From Helicobacter sp. (GTDB lineage Bacteria > Campylobacterota > Campylobacteria > Campylobacterales > Helicobacteraceae), in NCBI RefSeq assembly GCF_029067145.1, contig NZ_JAIEFA010000069.1, forward strand, positions 1 through 37,564: DNA of 37,564 nucleotides. Reading direction: 5' to 3'. The position numbers were made by a program, and so were the translations under genes. Positions 30,272-37,564 of the stretch are shown piece after piece; within the stretch, counting starts at the first letter, position 1; each line of letters starts with the position of its first letter. The notes below the pieces were generated by a model, which saw only the letters and a list, made by a program, of their open reading frames with translations, ran no database searches and had not been told where the DNA came from.

Positions 30272-30881
30272 TAGATTTATTGGAGGAAACTATCACCAAC
30301 TCTTTATTGCATTCTTTTGAATCTGGAATATGCTCTAATGGAATATCTCTATCAAAGCCTTCTTGATTTTTCCAAAAAGGTTCTTCATATCTGTATGCTG
30401 GTAAATAAAAATGAGCATATTGTTTCCATTCTTGTTGCAAATTTTTATTATTTTCAATATGTGTTATTATTTTGTCTTGTGTTGGCTCTAATTGGAAATT
30501 ATTAATAATAGTTTGAAAATCCTTTAAAAAAATATTATCTCCTATCTTGTCGCAATATTCAATAATTTGTTTATTTTTATTAAAACTTTCAAATTGAAGT
30601 ATAGAAAAACCTTTGTTGCTACCATTTTTTAAATTAATACCACCATTAACCTTATAATAATAACGAGAGTTGTCATTCTTGTATATTCTAATATTTCTAA
30701 ATAATTCGCCCCCAATTTCATACAAAGCATCCACTATTTGTGCTAGCAGAATAGTTTTTCCTGTGCCATTCTTGCCGACAAAAATTACAGGTTTTGGATT
30801 CCTATTTTCATCAAAAGGCATTTTAATTGATAATTCATCTATTGGTCCTATATTTTTAATTCCGATATGCTTTAAATACAT
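30261..30881 (-). CDS. OLD-like ATPase, N-terminal part (Walker A)
   Basis: The 206-aa product begins MYLKHIGIKNIGPIDELSI, typical of AAA_15/OLD-type ATPases, and has Walker A GKNGTGKT (36-43). It stops before the signature and Walker B motifs, which lie in the next gene in a different frame, 11 bases of overlap. The start at 30881 has AGGAGAAAT upstream; an earlier in-frame ATG at 30929 lacks a good site. On its own the fragment cannot complete an ATPase, so the gene is split or frameshifted. Confidence 0.7.
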   Translation of the reverse strand: MYLKHIGIKNIGPIDELSIKMPFDENRNPKPVIFVGKNGTGKTILLAQIVDALYEIGGELFRNIRIYKNDNSRYYYKVNGGINLKNGSNKGFSILQFESFNKNKQIIEYCDKIGDNIFLKDFQTIINNFQLEPTQDKIITHIENNKNLQQEWKQYAHFYLPAYRYEEPFWKNQEGFDRDIPLEHIPDSKECNKELVIVSSNKSNET

Positions 30882-30955
30882 AACTATTTCTCCTAAATCA
30901 TGTCTGTTCTTAGCGAGGATTCTACTCAAGAATAGTTAAGACTCATATAAATAAG

Positions 30956-31036
30956 TTTTGATTAAAAATAGCTGAATTTTTCTATTTTAAATCAAACCAC
31001 TTCGTTTTTAAATGGAAAAACTTTGATTTTAAATGG
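30956..31036. repeat. AT-rich repeat cluster at the accessory/core boundary
   Basis: TTTTGATTAAAAATAG (30956-30971) is nearly the inverse of CTATTTTAAATCAAAC (30982-30997), forming a 15-bp stem with one mismatch. TTTGATTTTAAATGG (31022-31036) and GTTTTTAAATGG (31004-31015) repeat parts of it. They could be transposase-binding sites of a prophage end or regulatory sites for the adjacent gene. The rest of the 30882-31138 stretch shows nothing else clear. Confidence 0.35.
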
Positions 31037-31138
31037 CGTTTTATACAAATCCTAAAATATTATCAACATTTAAGATTTTATTTTAAATCCAATATGTGCA
31101 GATTGCGTAAAACAAAATAATAGAATTGGAGAAAGATT

Positions 31139-31215
<77 letters not shown>

Positions 31216-31260
31216 ATAAAATTTATAAAAAGATTATAAATGTTATGAAGTGAGAATAAG

Positions 31261-31335
31261 TGGCTGGGGTACAAGGATTCGAACCTCGGAATGGTTGGAC
31301 CAAAACCAACTGCCTTACCGCTTGGCGATACCCCA
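31261..31335 (-). tRNA. tRNA-Gln (TTG)
   Basis: The 75-nt minus-strand sequence starts TGGGGTA, has the anticodon arm GTTGGTTTTGGTCCAAC (anticodon TTG), a T-loop GGTTCGAATCC and encoded CCA. It lies upstream of tRNA-fMet in the transcript. Confidence 0.93.
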
Positions 31336-31347
31336 ATAAAAAGCGAA

Positions 31348-31376
31348 ATTATATCTTTATTATTTTTATTTGTCAA
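31348..31376 (-). promoter_or_regulatory. Consensus promoter of the tRNA operon
   Basis: Read on the minus strand, TTGACA and TATAAT are both perfect and 17 bases apart, and the -10 ends 13 bases before the tRNA-Gln 5' end. It is the best promoter match in the window. Confidence 0.85.
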
Positions 31377-31407
31377 TATATTTAAAGATTTTTTTGTAAG
31401 TTTGTGA

Positions 31408-31413
31408 TATACT
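31408..31413 (+). promoter_or_regulatory. -10 element (TATACT) upstream of ribBA
   Basis: TATACT lies 28 bases before the ribBA start and follows a T-rich stretch typical of Helicobacter promoters. Confidence 0.5.
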
Positions 31414-31440
31414 TTACAAAAAAATGCAAAAGGTTAAGAA

Positions 31441-32475
31441 ATGCAAAACGAAGCATTTTTGCGCGTAGAAGAGGCGATTAAAGCGATTAAAAATGGAGAA
31501 ATGATTATTATTATGGACGATGAGGATAGGGAAAATGAGGGCGATTTGGTAATGGCTGGAATCTTTAGCACACCCGAAAAAATCAACTTTATGGCGCAAG
31601 AAGCGCGTGGGTTGATTTGTGTTTCTATTACCAAAGAGATTGCAGAGAAGCTTGATTTACCCCCAATGGTTAGTCAAAACAGCTCCAATCACGAGACGGC
31701 TTTCACGGTTTCTATTGACGCCAAAGAGGCTAAAACAGGAATCTCTGCGTATGAGCGAGATTTAACGATTAGCCTAATGTGTAAATCCAACACAAAACCG
31801 GAAGATTTTGTGCGACCCGGACATATTTTTCCATTGATTGCCAAAGAGGGCGGTGTGCTAGAGCGCACAGGGCATACAGAGGCGAGTATTGATATTTGTC
31901 AGCTTGCGGGGCTTAAGCCTGTGAGTGTGATTTGTGAAATTATGCGAGAAGATGGGCTAATGGCAAGAAGAGGGGATAAGTTTTTGAGTGAATTTGCGCA
32001 AAAACATTGCTTAAAGATTCTTTATGTTTCGGATTTGATTGAGTATCGCTTGCAGTTTGAGCAGCTTATTAAGCCAATCTATCGGGAAAAGGGCAAGTTT
32101 TTAGGTGCAGAAGTGGAAAAAATCCAATTTCAAGACCATTTAAGCAGAATCCATACAGCCTTTGTGTTTGGCAAGCCGCAAATTCCTCTCGTCAAATTCC
32201 ACATTGTGAAAGAGGATTTGGAGCTTTTAGAGAATGAAAACGCATTTAATGGATTAATCCAAGCAATTGAGCGGTTAAAACAAGAAGGAGGATATTTGGT
32301 TTTTTTGAAAACCTGCGGTGGCAAGGACATCAAGGGATTAGGAATCGGGGCGCAGATTTTAAAATCGCTAGAGATTCGGGATTTTAAGCTCTTAAGCGTC
32401 TCACAAGTAGATGAGTCTGAATATTGCGCATTAAGCGGATTTAACCTTAGAATCCTAGAGAGGGTAGAGGTATAA
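31441..32475 (+). CDS. ribBA: 3,4-Dihydroxy-2-butanone 4-phosphate synthase with degenerate GTP cyclohydrolase II domain
   Basis: The 344-aa protein makes the four-carbon riboflavin precursor from ribulose 5-phosphate. The N-terminal domain (about 1-205) has the DHBP synthase motifs MDDEDRENEGDL (25-36), RPGHIFPL and the GHTEASIDI block. The C-terminal domain retains late GTP cyclohydrolase II features (GLGIGAQILKSL) but lacks the zinc-binding cysteines and catalytic residues, so cyclohydrolase activity is unlikely. Helicobacter genomes as I recall have a separate ribA. The gene is monocistronic by spacing. Confidence 0.9.
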   Translation: MQNEAFLRVEEAIKAIKNGEMIIIMDDEDRENEGDLVMAGIFSTPEKINFMAQEARGLICVSITKEIAEKLDLPPMVSQNSSNHETAFTVSIDAKEAKTGISAYERDLTISLMCKSNTKPEDFVRPGHIFPLIAKEGGVLERTGHTEASIDICQLAGLKPVSVICEIMREDGLMARRGDKFLSEFAQKHCLKILYVSDLIEYRLQFEQLIKPIYREKGKFLGAEVEKIQFQDHLSRIHTAFVFGKPQIPLVKFHIVKEDLELLENENAFNGLIQAIERLKQEGGYLVFLKTCGGKDIKGLGIGAQILKSLEIRDFKLLSVSQVDESEYCALSGFNLRILERVEV

Positions 32476-32628
32476 AAATAATATGGAATCTCACAAGGAC
32501 GCAGTGGAAAACTTAAAATAATCCAAAATTATGGATTTGCAAATGTGGGTGAATTTGCTCACGCAAATGCACGCCACAGCCCTAAAGGGCTTCGCAATGA
32601 TGAAAGAAAATACTACGAGTATGCAACA
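32476..32628. other. Intergenic region between ribBA and dedA
   Basis: This 153-bp gap separates two convergent genes. It contains a short CCCTAAAGGG palindrome and no open frame or clear intrinsic terminator. Confidence 0.5.
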
Positions 32629-33246
32629 TTAAGATTCCTTGTAGTGGCTTATTTTTTTGCGTTGTTGCAAAAAAATATACAAGCCAATACCAAATAGGAC
32701 AAAGAGAGTAAGCCCTAAGGTAATCCAATGCAAATATTCTTTCAAAAGTGCTTCATTTTGCCCCAAAAAATAACCAAGCGTGGCAAGAATGCTAACCCAG
32801 ATTCCAGCACCCAAAGAAGTATAAAGACAAAAAAGAGCTAGCGGCATTTTACCCAATCCTGCAGGAAGCGAAATGTATTGCCTCACAACAGGAATCAAAC
32901 GCCCGCTAAAGGTAGAAATATGTCCGTGTTTGGCAAAGAAATTTTCCATTTTTATCATTGTTTTTTCATCAAAAAACACATATTTGCCAAATTTGATGAG
33001 AATCTCGCGCCCTAAAAAAAGTGCCAAATAGTAGTTGAGTAATGCGCCTGTGAGTGAGCCTAAGACGCCACAAAGAATTGCGACAAAGAGATTCATCTGC
33101 CCCAAATGCGCCAAATATCCTGCGGGTATCATCACAACTTCACTTGGAAAGGGAATAAAACTGCTTTCTAAAAACATCAAAAAAAAGATTCCAAAATATC
33201 CAAAAGTGTGGATAGATTCTACTAAAAAATCAACAAGAGATTGCAA
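32629..33246 (-). CDS. DedA family membrane protein
   Basis: The 205-aa protein has several membrane helices and the DedA/SNARE-associated signatures: FLESSFIPFPSEVVMIPAGY (about residues 25-44) and FSGRLIPVVRQYISLPAG (about 113-130), with the conserved Arg pair. DedA proteins are membrane transporters or lipid scramblases, some of them for undecaprenyl phosphate. It is divergent from the motB-like gene, with a TATAAT 33 bases upstream. Confidence 0.88.
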   Translation of the reverse strand: MQSLVDFLVESIHTFGYFGIFFLMFLESSFIPFPSEVVMIPAGYLAHLGQMNLFVAILCGVLGSLTGALLNYYLALFLGREILIKFGKYVFFDEKTMIKMENFFAKHGHISTFSGRLIPVVRQYISLPAGLGKMPLALFCLYTSLGAGIWVSILATLGYFLGQNEALLKEYLHWITLGLTLFVLFGIGLYIFLQQRKKISHYKES

Positions 33247-33278
33247 AATTTCCTCACAAAATTTAAAAATTAAATAAG

Positions 33279-33303
33279 ATTATAACTAAAATCAAGCTAT
33301 AAT
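33279..33303. promoter_or_regulatory. Divergent -10 elements for dedA and the stator gene
   Basis: TATAAT on the minus strand (33279-33284) and on the plus strand (33298-33303) lie back to back in the 98-bp gap, each about 30-40 bases from its gene. No clear -35 elements are seen. Confidence 0.55.
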
Positions 33304-33344
33304 CTCAAAATTTAACTAAATTTTAGAATCTTAAAGGGAAAAAT

Positions 33345-34118
33345 TTGGCAAAAAATAAATGCCCCGCTTGCGATTGTCCTCAAGGTGTTCCATTATGGCT
33401 TGGGACTTATGGGGATATGGTTACTTTGATTCTAACCTTTTTTATTTTGCTGCTTTCAATGGCAACCTTTGATACGCAAAGAATCGCATTGGCAATCGGC
33501 TCTTTGGAAGGTTCTTTGGCGGTGCTTGAGAAAGGCTCGCAAACACAAATCAATCCGCCCGCGCCGATAAAAGCTACTCCTATGGAAACCGAAGTAGAAA
33601 TGGATAATGTGGTGAATATTTTTGCAAGCCTCATTACGGATTACAACGAAGTCAATCGTATCTCCAATGGACCTTCTGTGGAATTAGAGGAATCCGAAAA
33701 GGGCGTGGTGATTAGAATCCCCAATGAATTGCTTTTTGAGAGCGGAAGTGCGGTTTTAACAAATCCAAGTGGAATCGCACTTGTTAAGCGGCTTTCAATG
33801 GAGTTTGCCAAACTCCCTAATGCTGTGTTGATTAAAGCCATAGGGCATACTGATAACACCCCTGTGCGAGAGGATTCGGTTTTTGAGGATAATTTGGAAT
33901 TATCTATCGCGCGCGGTGTGAATGTCGCAGATCTTATCCTTACGCAAGGCGTGGCAAAAACGCGTGTATTGGGGGGAGGTGAGGGGGAGTTTTCTCCGAT
34001 TGCCAATAACGAAATTCCCTCCTTGCGCGCCAAAAATAGACGCGTAGATTTGTATGTGTATAGTGTGGGTGAAGATTTATCTGCCGCAATGGAAAGCCTC
34101 ACCAAAGTTACCCCTTAA
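33345..34118 (+). CDS. motB: Flagellar stator protein, MotB/PomB type
   Basis: The 257-aa protein has a short cytoplasmic start with CPACDCPQGVPLWLGTYGD, one membrane helix, the ion-carrying Asp24, and a C-terminal OmpA-like peptidoglycan-binding domain (GHTDNTP at about 166-172, then SIARGVNVADLIL). The PLWLGTYGD segment resembles Vibrio PomB (PLWMGTFAD) more than the usual epsilonproteobacterial MotB, hinting at sodium coupling. TTG start with AAAGGG upstream. No motA/pomA gene is adjacent. Confidence 0.82.
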   Translation: MAKNKCPACDCPQGVPLWLGTYGDMVTLILTFFILLLSMATFDTQRIALAIGSLEGSLAVLEKGSQTQINPPAPIKATPMETEVEMDNVVNIFASLITDYNEVNRISNGPSVELEESEKGVVIRIPNELLFESGSAVLTNPSGIALVKRLSMEFAKLPNAVLIKAIGHTDNTPVREDSVFEDNLELSIARGVNVADLILTQGVAKTRVLGGGEGEFSPIANNEIPSLRAKNRRVDLYVYSVGEDLSAAMESLTKVTP

Positions 34119-34137
34119 GTCATTGGATTGAGGATAA

Positions 34138-34845
34138 ATGATGTCTAAAAAGAATCCGACAGAACAAGAAGCCACAACGCCCGAAAATGCAGATTCTAAA
34201 CTTACTTCCAATGCGCCCAATACGATTGATTTGCTGTTTGAAGGAGTGATTAAGTTTAAAGAGGAGAATTTTTTAGCCTATAAAGAATTGTTTGAGAATC
34301 TTAAAGAGGGGCAGAATCCCCACACGCTTTTTGTGGGTTGTGCAGATTCTCGTGTCGTGCCTAATTTGATTACAAACACCTTGCCCGGCGAGCTTTTTGT
34401 CGTGCGCAATATCGCAAATATCGTGCCGCCTTATCGTGAAGCAGAGGAATATCTAGCGACAACTTCCGCGATTGAATATGCGTTAGAGGAATTAAAAGTA
34501 GAAAATATCATTATTTGTGGGCATTCGCATTGTGGAGGTTGCGCGGCGCTTTATGAGGAGGAACATTTTATCAATATGCCCAATGTTAAAAATTGGTTAA
34601 AACTCATTGAGCCTGTAAAAACACAAGTGCTTTCACTTAGCCCAAAGACAAAGGCTATGCGTAGCTTTTTAACGGAGCAAATCAACATTGAGCGGCAGAT
34701 TATGAATCTCTTTACTTATCCAAAGGTAAAAGAAAAATATCTTGCGCGCACCTTAAACCTTTATGGTTGGCATTACATTATAGAGAGCGGGGAAGTGTAT
34801 AATTACGACTTTAAACGACACGAATTTAATTTATTGAAAGGATAG
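34138..34845 (+). CDS. Beta-carbonic anhydrase
   Basis: The 235-aa enzyme interconverts carbon dioxide and bicarbonate. Zinc ligands Cys68 (in GCADSR), His129 and Cys132 (in CGHSHCGGC) and the Asp70/Arg72 dyad are all present. A polar N-terminal extension of about 28 aa precedes the core. In Helicobacter it serves pH balance and carbon supply. It begins 20 bases after the stator gene, with GAGGAT as ribosome site; an ATG three bases later is an alternative start. Confidence 0.9.
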   Translation: MMSKKNPTEQEATTPENADSKLTSNAPNTIDLLFEGVIKFKEENFLAYKELFENLKEGQNPHTLFVGCADSRVVPNLITNTLPGELFVVRNIANIVPPYREAEEYLATTSAIEYALEELKVENIIICGHSHCGGCAALYEEEHFINMPNVKNWLKLIEPVKTQVLSLSPKTKAMRSFLTEQINIERQIMNLFTYPKVKEKYLARTLNLYGWHYIIESGEVYNYDFKRHEFNLLKG

Positions 34846-34848
34846 AAA

Positions 34849-35685
34849 ATGATTATTATCGCAGGTCCGTGCGTGATAGAAAATGATGAGATTTTAGAAG
34901 AAATTGCAGAATCGCTCCAGCCGCTCTCGCAAAATGAAAAAGTGGATTTTTATTTCAAGGCAAGTTTTGACAAGGCAAATAGAACAAGTTTGGAATCCTA
35001 TCGCGGACCCGGACTTGAAAAAGGCTTAGAATCGCTAGCAAAAATCAAGGCAAAGTTTGGTTATCGGTTGCTAACAGACATTCACGAGACTACCCAAGCC
35101 GCACCTGCAGCAAAAGTTGTAGATATTTTGCAGATTCCAGCTTTTTTGTGTCGGCAGACAGATTTGATTGTTGCTGCGGCACAAACAAATGCTATTGTAA
35201 ATATCAAAAAAGGGCAGTTTATGAATCCAGCAGATATGAAATATTCTGTACTTAAAGCTCTTAAGATTCGTGCAAAAGCACAAAACGAAGCAGTAGAGGA
35301 AGCGAATCTTGAAAATTCTTTAAAATATAAAGTCTGTTTGACGGAGCGCGGAAGCAGTTTTGGCTATGGAAATTTAGTTGTGGATATGCGCTCTCTAGCA
35401 ATTATGCGTGAGTTTGCTCCTGTGATTTTTGATGCAACACACGCGGTGCAAATGCCCGGTGGCTTAAATGGAAAAAGCGGAGGAGATAGTCGTTATGCGC
35501 CTCTACTTGCGCGGGCTGCGGCAGCTGTGGGAATAGATGGATTGTTTGCCGAAACGCATATTAATCCAAAAATTGCTCTAAGTGATGGTCCAAATATGCT
35601 TACTCCTAAGATGCTTTTAGAATTAGTAGAGCAGATTTTAGAAATTCAATATCTTGTTACAAAGGAAAATTATGCAAATCATTGA
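34849..35685 (+). CDS. kdsA: 3-Deoxy-D-manno-octulosonate 8-phosphate synthase
   Basis: The 278-aa enzyme condenses arabinose 5-phosphate and phosphoenolpyruvate to Kdo 8-phosphate for lipopolysaccharide. Family segments are clear: IIAGPCVIEN at the start, FKASFDKANRTS (about 42-53), the TDIHE and QIPAFLCRQTDL blocks, LTERGSSFGYGNLVVDMRSL and DATHAVQMPG. It lies 4 bases after the carbonic anhydrase and overlaps ribH. Confidence 0.95.
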   Translation: MIIIAGPCVIENDEILEEIAESLQPLSQNEKVDFYFKASFDKANRTSLESYRGPGLEKGLESLAKIKAKFGYRLLTDIHETTQAAPAAKVVDILQIPAFLCRQTDLIVAAAQTNAIVNIKKGQFMNPADMKYSVLKALKIRAKAQNEAVEEANLENSLKYKVCLTERGSSFGYGNLVVDMRSLAIMREFAPVIFDATHAVQMPGGLNGKSGGDSRYAPLLARAAAAVGIDGLFAETHINPKIALSDGPNMLTPKMLLELVEQILEIQYLVTKENYANH

Positions 35686-36142
35686 GGGAAATTTATCGCT
35701 TCTAGGCGATGAGAAAATTGCAATTATTTCTAGCCGTTTTAATCATCTGATTACAGACAGATTGGTAGAGGGGGCAAAGGATTGCTTTTTGCGCCACGGA
35801 GGCAGAGAGGAGAATCTCACACATATTTTGGTGCCGGGAGCTTTTGAGATTCCTTTTGCGCTAGAAAAAGTCCTCGCACAAGGAGATTATGATGGCGTTT
35901 GCTGCTTGGGTGCGATTATACGTGGCGCGACACCACATTTTGATTATGTGAGTGCCGAAGCAACAAAAGGAATCGCAAATGTTACGATTCGTTATGGTGC
36001 AGCGGTAACCTTTGGTGTGCTCACAACCGATTCTATTGAACAAGCTATTGAGCGCGCAGGCACAAAAGCTGGAAATAAGGGCTTTGAATCTATGGCGGGT
36101 TTGATTGAGCTTATTAATCTTTATCGCAAGATTGGAGCATAA
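35672..36142 (+). CDS. ribH: 6,7-Dimethyl-8-ribityllumazine synthase
   Basis: The 156-aa enzyme joins the ribBA product with the pyrimidine intermediate in the penultimate riboflavin step. FNHLITDRLVEGA, VPGAFEIPFAL, GAIIRGATPHFDYV (with the active-site His) and FGVLTTDSIEQA are intact. The ATG at 35672 inside the kdsA end gives the normal family length; the GGAAA before it is the ribosome site. The TAA is followed at once by the nusB ATG. Confidence 0.94.
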   Translation: MQIIEGNLSLLGDEKIAIISSRFNHLITDRLVEGAKDCFLRHGGREENLTHILVPGAFEIPFALEKVLAQGDYDGVCCLGAIIRGATPHFDYVSAEATKGIANVTIRYGAAVTFGVLTTDSIEQAIERAGTKAGNKGFESMAGLIELINLYRKIGA

Positions 36143-36880
36143 ATGGCGACAAGAAGCCAAGTGCGTGAAGTCGTTGTGCAGCTTTTGTATGCTTATGATA
36201 GCGGGAATGAGGGAATCTCTAAGTTTGTAGAAGAAATCTTAGAGGAGCACAAGATAAAAAATGCACAAAAAACATTTGCCCAAGAATTGTTTTCTGGCGT
36301 CCTTGCAAATTTGGAATCCTTAGACTTGCGCATTACACATCAGCTAAAGGATTGGGATTTTGAGCGCATTGGCAGCATAGAGCGCGCAATCTTGCGGCTA
36401 GGTGCGTATGAGATTATTTTTAGCAAGGTGGATAAAGCAGTTGTGATTAATGAGGCATTGGAGATTGCCAAAAATTTTAGTTACGAATTATCGGTTAAAT
36501 TTATCAATGGCGTATTAGATGGAATCGCTAAAAATTACAAACTCTCACTAGAGGAGATTCAAGCGATTTTAGAACAACAAAGAATCGCTAAAGACGCAGA
36601 AAAAGCGCAACAAAAAGCAAATAAAACTCCAAAAGAGCCTTTGCAAAAAACAATTCAAAAACCTCAAAAATCTTTTAAAAAAGCAAATGCTTCAAAAAAT
36701 GCAAAATCATCAAGAACTACCAAAACAAAAACTTCTCATTCTTTTAAAGGCTCAAAGTCTAGGGATTCCAAATCTAATCAAACAAAATATACGACATTTC
36801 CCGCTCAAAAGAAGCAAGGAGAAAAATCAAGAGAAAAAATCCAAAAAAAATTTAAAAATCTTACACCAAAGGATAAATAA
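36143..36880 (+). CDS. nusB: Transcription antitermination protein NusB with long basic C-terminal tail
   Basis: Residues 1-about 140 form a normal NusB, an all-helical RNA-binding factor for ribosomal RNA antitermination, with REVVVQLLYAYDS, RAILRLGAYEII and VKFINGVLDGIAKNY. A further roughly 100 residues, mostly Lys, Ser, Gln and Thr, extend the protein to 245 aa, against about 135-140 in most relatives. The tail looks disordered and may bind RNA. The stop overlaps the pyrF ATG (TAATG). Confidence 0.9.
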   Translation: MATRSQVREVVVQLLYAYDSGNEGISKFVEEILEEHKIKNAQKTFAQELFSGVLANLESLDLRITHQLKDWDFERIGSIERAILRLGAYEIIFSKVDKAVVINEALEIAKNFSYELSVKFINGVLDGIAKNYKLSLEEIQAILEQQRIAKDAEKAQQKANKTPKEPLQKTIQKPQKSFKKANASKNAKSSRTTKTKTSHSFKGSKSRDSKSNQTKYTTFPAQKKQGEKSREKIQKKFKNLTPKDK

Positions 36881-37563
36881 TGAAACTTTGTGTTGCTCTA
36901 GATTTGCCTAGCGCAGAGGAGAATTTGGCATTATTGGAATCGCTAAAGGACAAGGATTTATGGGTTAAAGTCGGTTTGCGTAGCTTCATACGTGATGGTG
37001 CTTTGTTTTTAGAGCAAATCAAAGCCATAAACCCGCTTTTTCGCATTTTTTTGGATTTGAAGCTTTATGATATTCCTAATACAATGGGCGATAGCGTAGA
37101 GGAGATTGCAAAGCTAAAAGTTAGTATGATAACTATCCACGCAAGCAGTGGGCAAGAGGCTATGCGTGAGGTTATGCAAAGGCTAAAGGCGATTCCAAAT
37201 CCTCCGCTAGTAATGGCAGTAACTGCGCTTACGAGCTTTGATGAAAAGGGATTCTTTGAGATTTATCATACGGGATTACAAACGCAAGTGCTGGAGTTTG
37301 CGAAAACCGCAAAAGAATGTGGGCTAAATGGTGTCGTATGCTCTTGTGCGGAATCTCAAACTATCAAAGAGCAAGTGGGCACGGATTTTTTGACGCTTAC
37401 GCCTGCGATTCGTCCCTTTGGCGAGAGTAGTGGCGACCAAAAACGCGTGGCAACCTTAGAAGATGCAAAAGCTGCACAAAGCGATTTTATCGTCGTGGGA
37501 CGCCCGATTTATAAAGCGCAGAATCCAAAAGTAGTAGTAGAGCAAATTTTAAGAGAAATGTAA
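36880..37563 (+). CDS. pyrF: Orotidine 5'-phosphate decarboxylase
   Basis: The 227-aa enzyme makes UMP. It starts LCVALDLPSAEEN and has the catalytic DLKLYDIPNTMGD block (about 58-70), GLNGVVCSC and a C-terminal ITPAIRP-type LTPAIRPFGE and FIVVGRPIYKA. It is translationally coupled to nusB, and the whole frame including its TAA is in the window. Confidence 0.95.
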   Translation: MKLCVALDLPSAEENLALLESLKDKDLWVKVGLRSFIRDGALFLEQIKAINPLFRIFLDLKLYDIPNTMGDSVEEIAKLKVSMITIHASSGQEAMREVMQRLKAIPNPPLVMAVTALTSFDEKGFFEIYHTGLQTQVLEFAKTAKECGLNGVVCSCAESQTIKEQVGTDFLTLTPAIRPFGESSGDQKRVATLEDAKAAQSDFIVVGRPIYKAQNPKVVVEQILREM

Positions 37564-37564
37564 C

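Noticed and set aside
30882..30929. Earlier start for the Walker A protein
   Set aside because: The ATG at 30881 has an AGGAGAAAT site and begins with the family's usual first residues.

Overview
The window looks like an epsilonproteobacterial, Helicobacter-type chromosome (low GC; gene order kdsA-ribH-nusB-pyrF; closest in feel to enterohepatic species such as the H. pullorum/H. canadensis group) carrying most of a Mu/P2-mosaic prophage. The genus is inferred from protein similarity and gene order as I recall them; no search was run. Roughly 1-28 kb is prophage, 28-31 kb is accessory, and 31-37.5 kb is core chromosome.

Phage head module (749-11871, minus strand). In transcription order: a gp37-like protein, a Mu gpI-type protease with an internal scaffold start, a decoration protein, an E-family major capsid protein, a very long coiled-coil protein that ends in a P2 gpX-like domain, a gp36-like (DUF1320) protein, small and large terminase, a DUF935 portal, an F-like head protein and a G-like morphogenesis protein. 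Between F and G lies a 207-bp island with a plus-strand promoter and a tRNA-like cloverleaf. Two unknown small genes (60-757) converge on the module from the left.

Tail and lysis module (12046-25832, plus strand). P2-type baseplate genes V, W, J and I, a short tail fibre (H), a fibre-chaperone-like protein, a radical SAM/SPASM enzyme, a holin-like protein, a DUF1353 protein, sheath, tube, E with a -1 frameshift extension E', an endolysin, a candidate spanin pair, tape measure, gpU and gpD. The radical SAM/SPASM maturase, translationally coupled to the fibre locus, is the most unexpected protein-coding feature and suggests peptide modification of a virion component.

Right arm (25833-30929). 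Just after gpD is a roughly 190-nt element with two long hairpins whose loops are complementary to each other over two further helices, a candidate loop-loop RNA. It is followed by a 54-aa coiled-coil ORF, a DNA adenine methyltransferase, a small unknown protein and an S24-type repressor on the minus strand, then a DUF4145 protein and a split OLD-like ATPase/TOPRIM gene that may be a defence element. No transposase or integrase and no certain prophage end is visible; the left end lies outside the window.

Core (31139-37564). tRNA-fMet and tRNA-Gln behind a consensus promoter, ribBA (with a degenerate GTP cyclohydrolase II half), a DedA membrane protein, a MotB/PomB stator protein, a beta-carbonic anhydrase, kdsA, ribH, nusB (with a long basic tail) and pyrF. 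The last five or six genes are nearly contiguous and probably co-transcribed.
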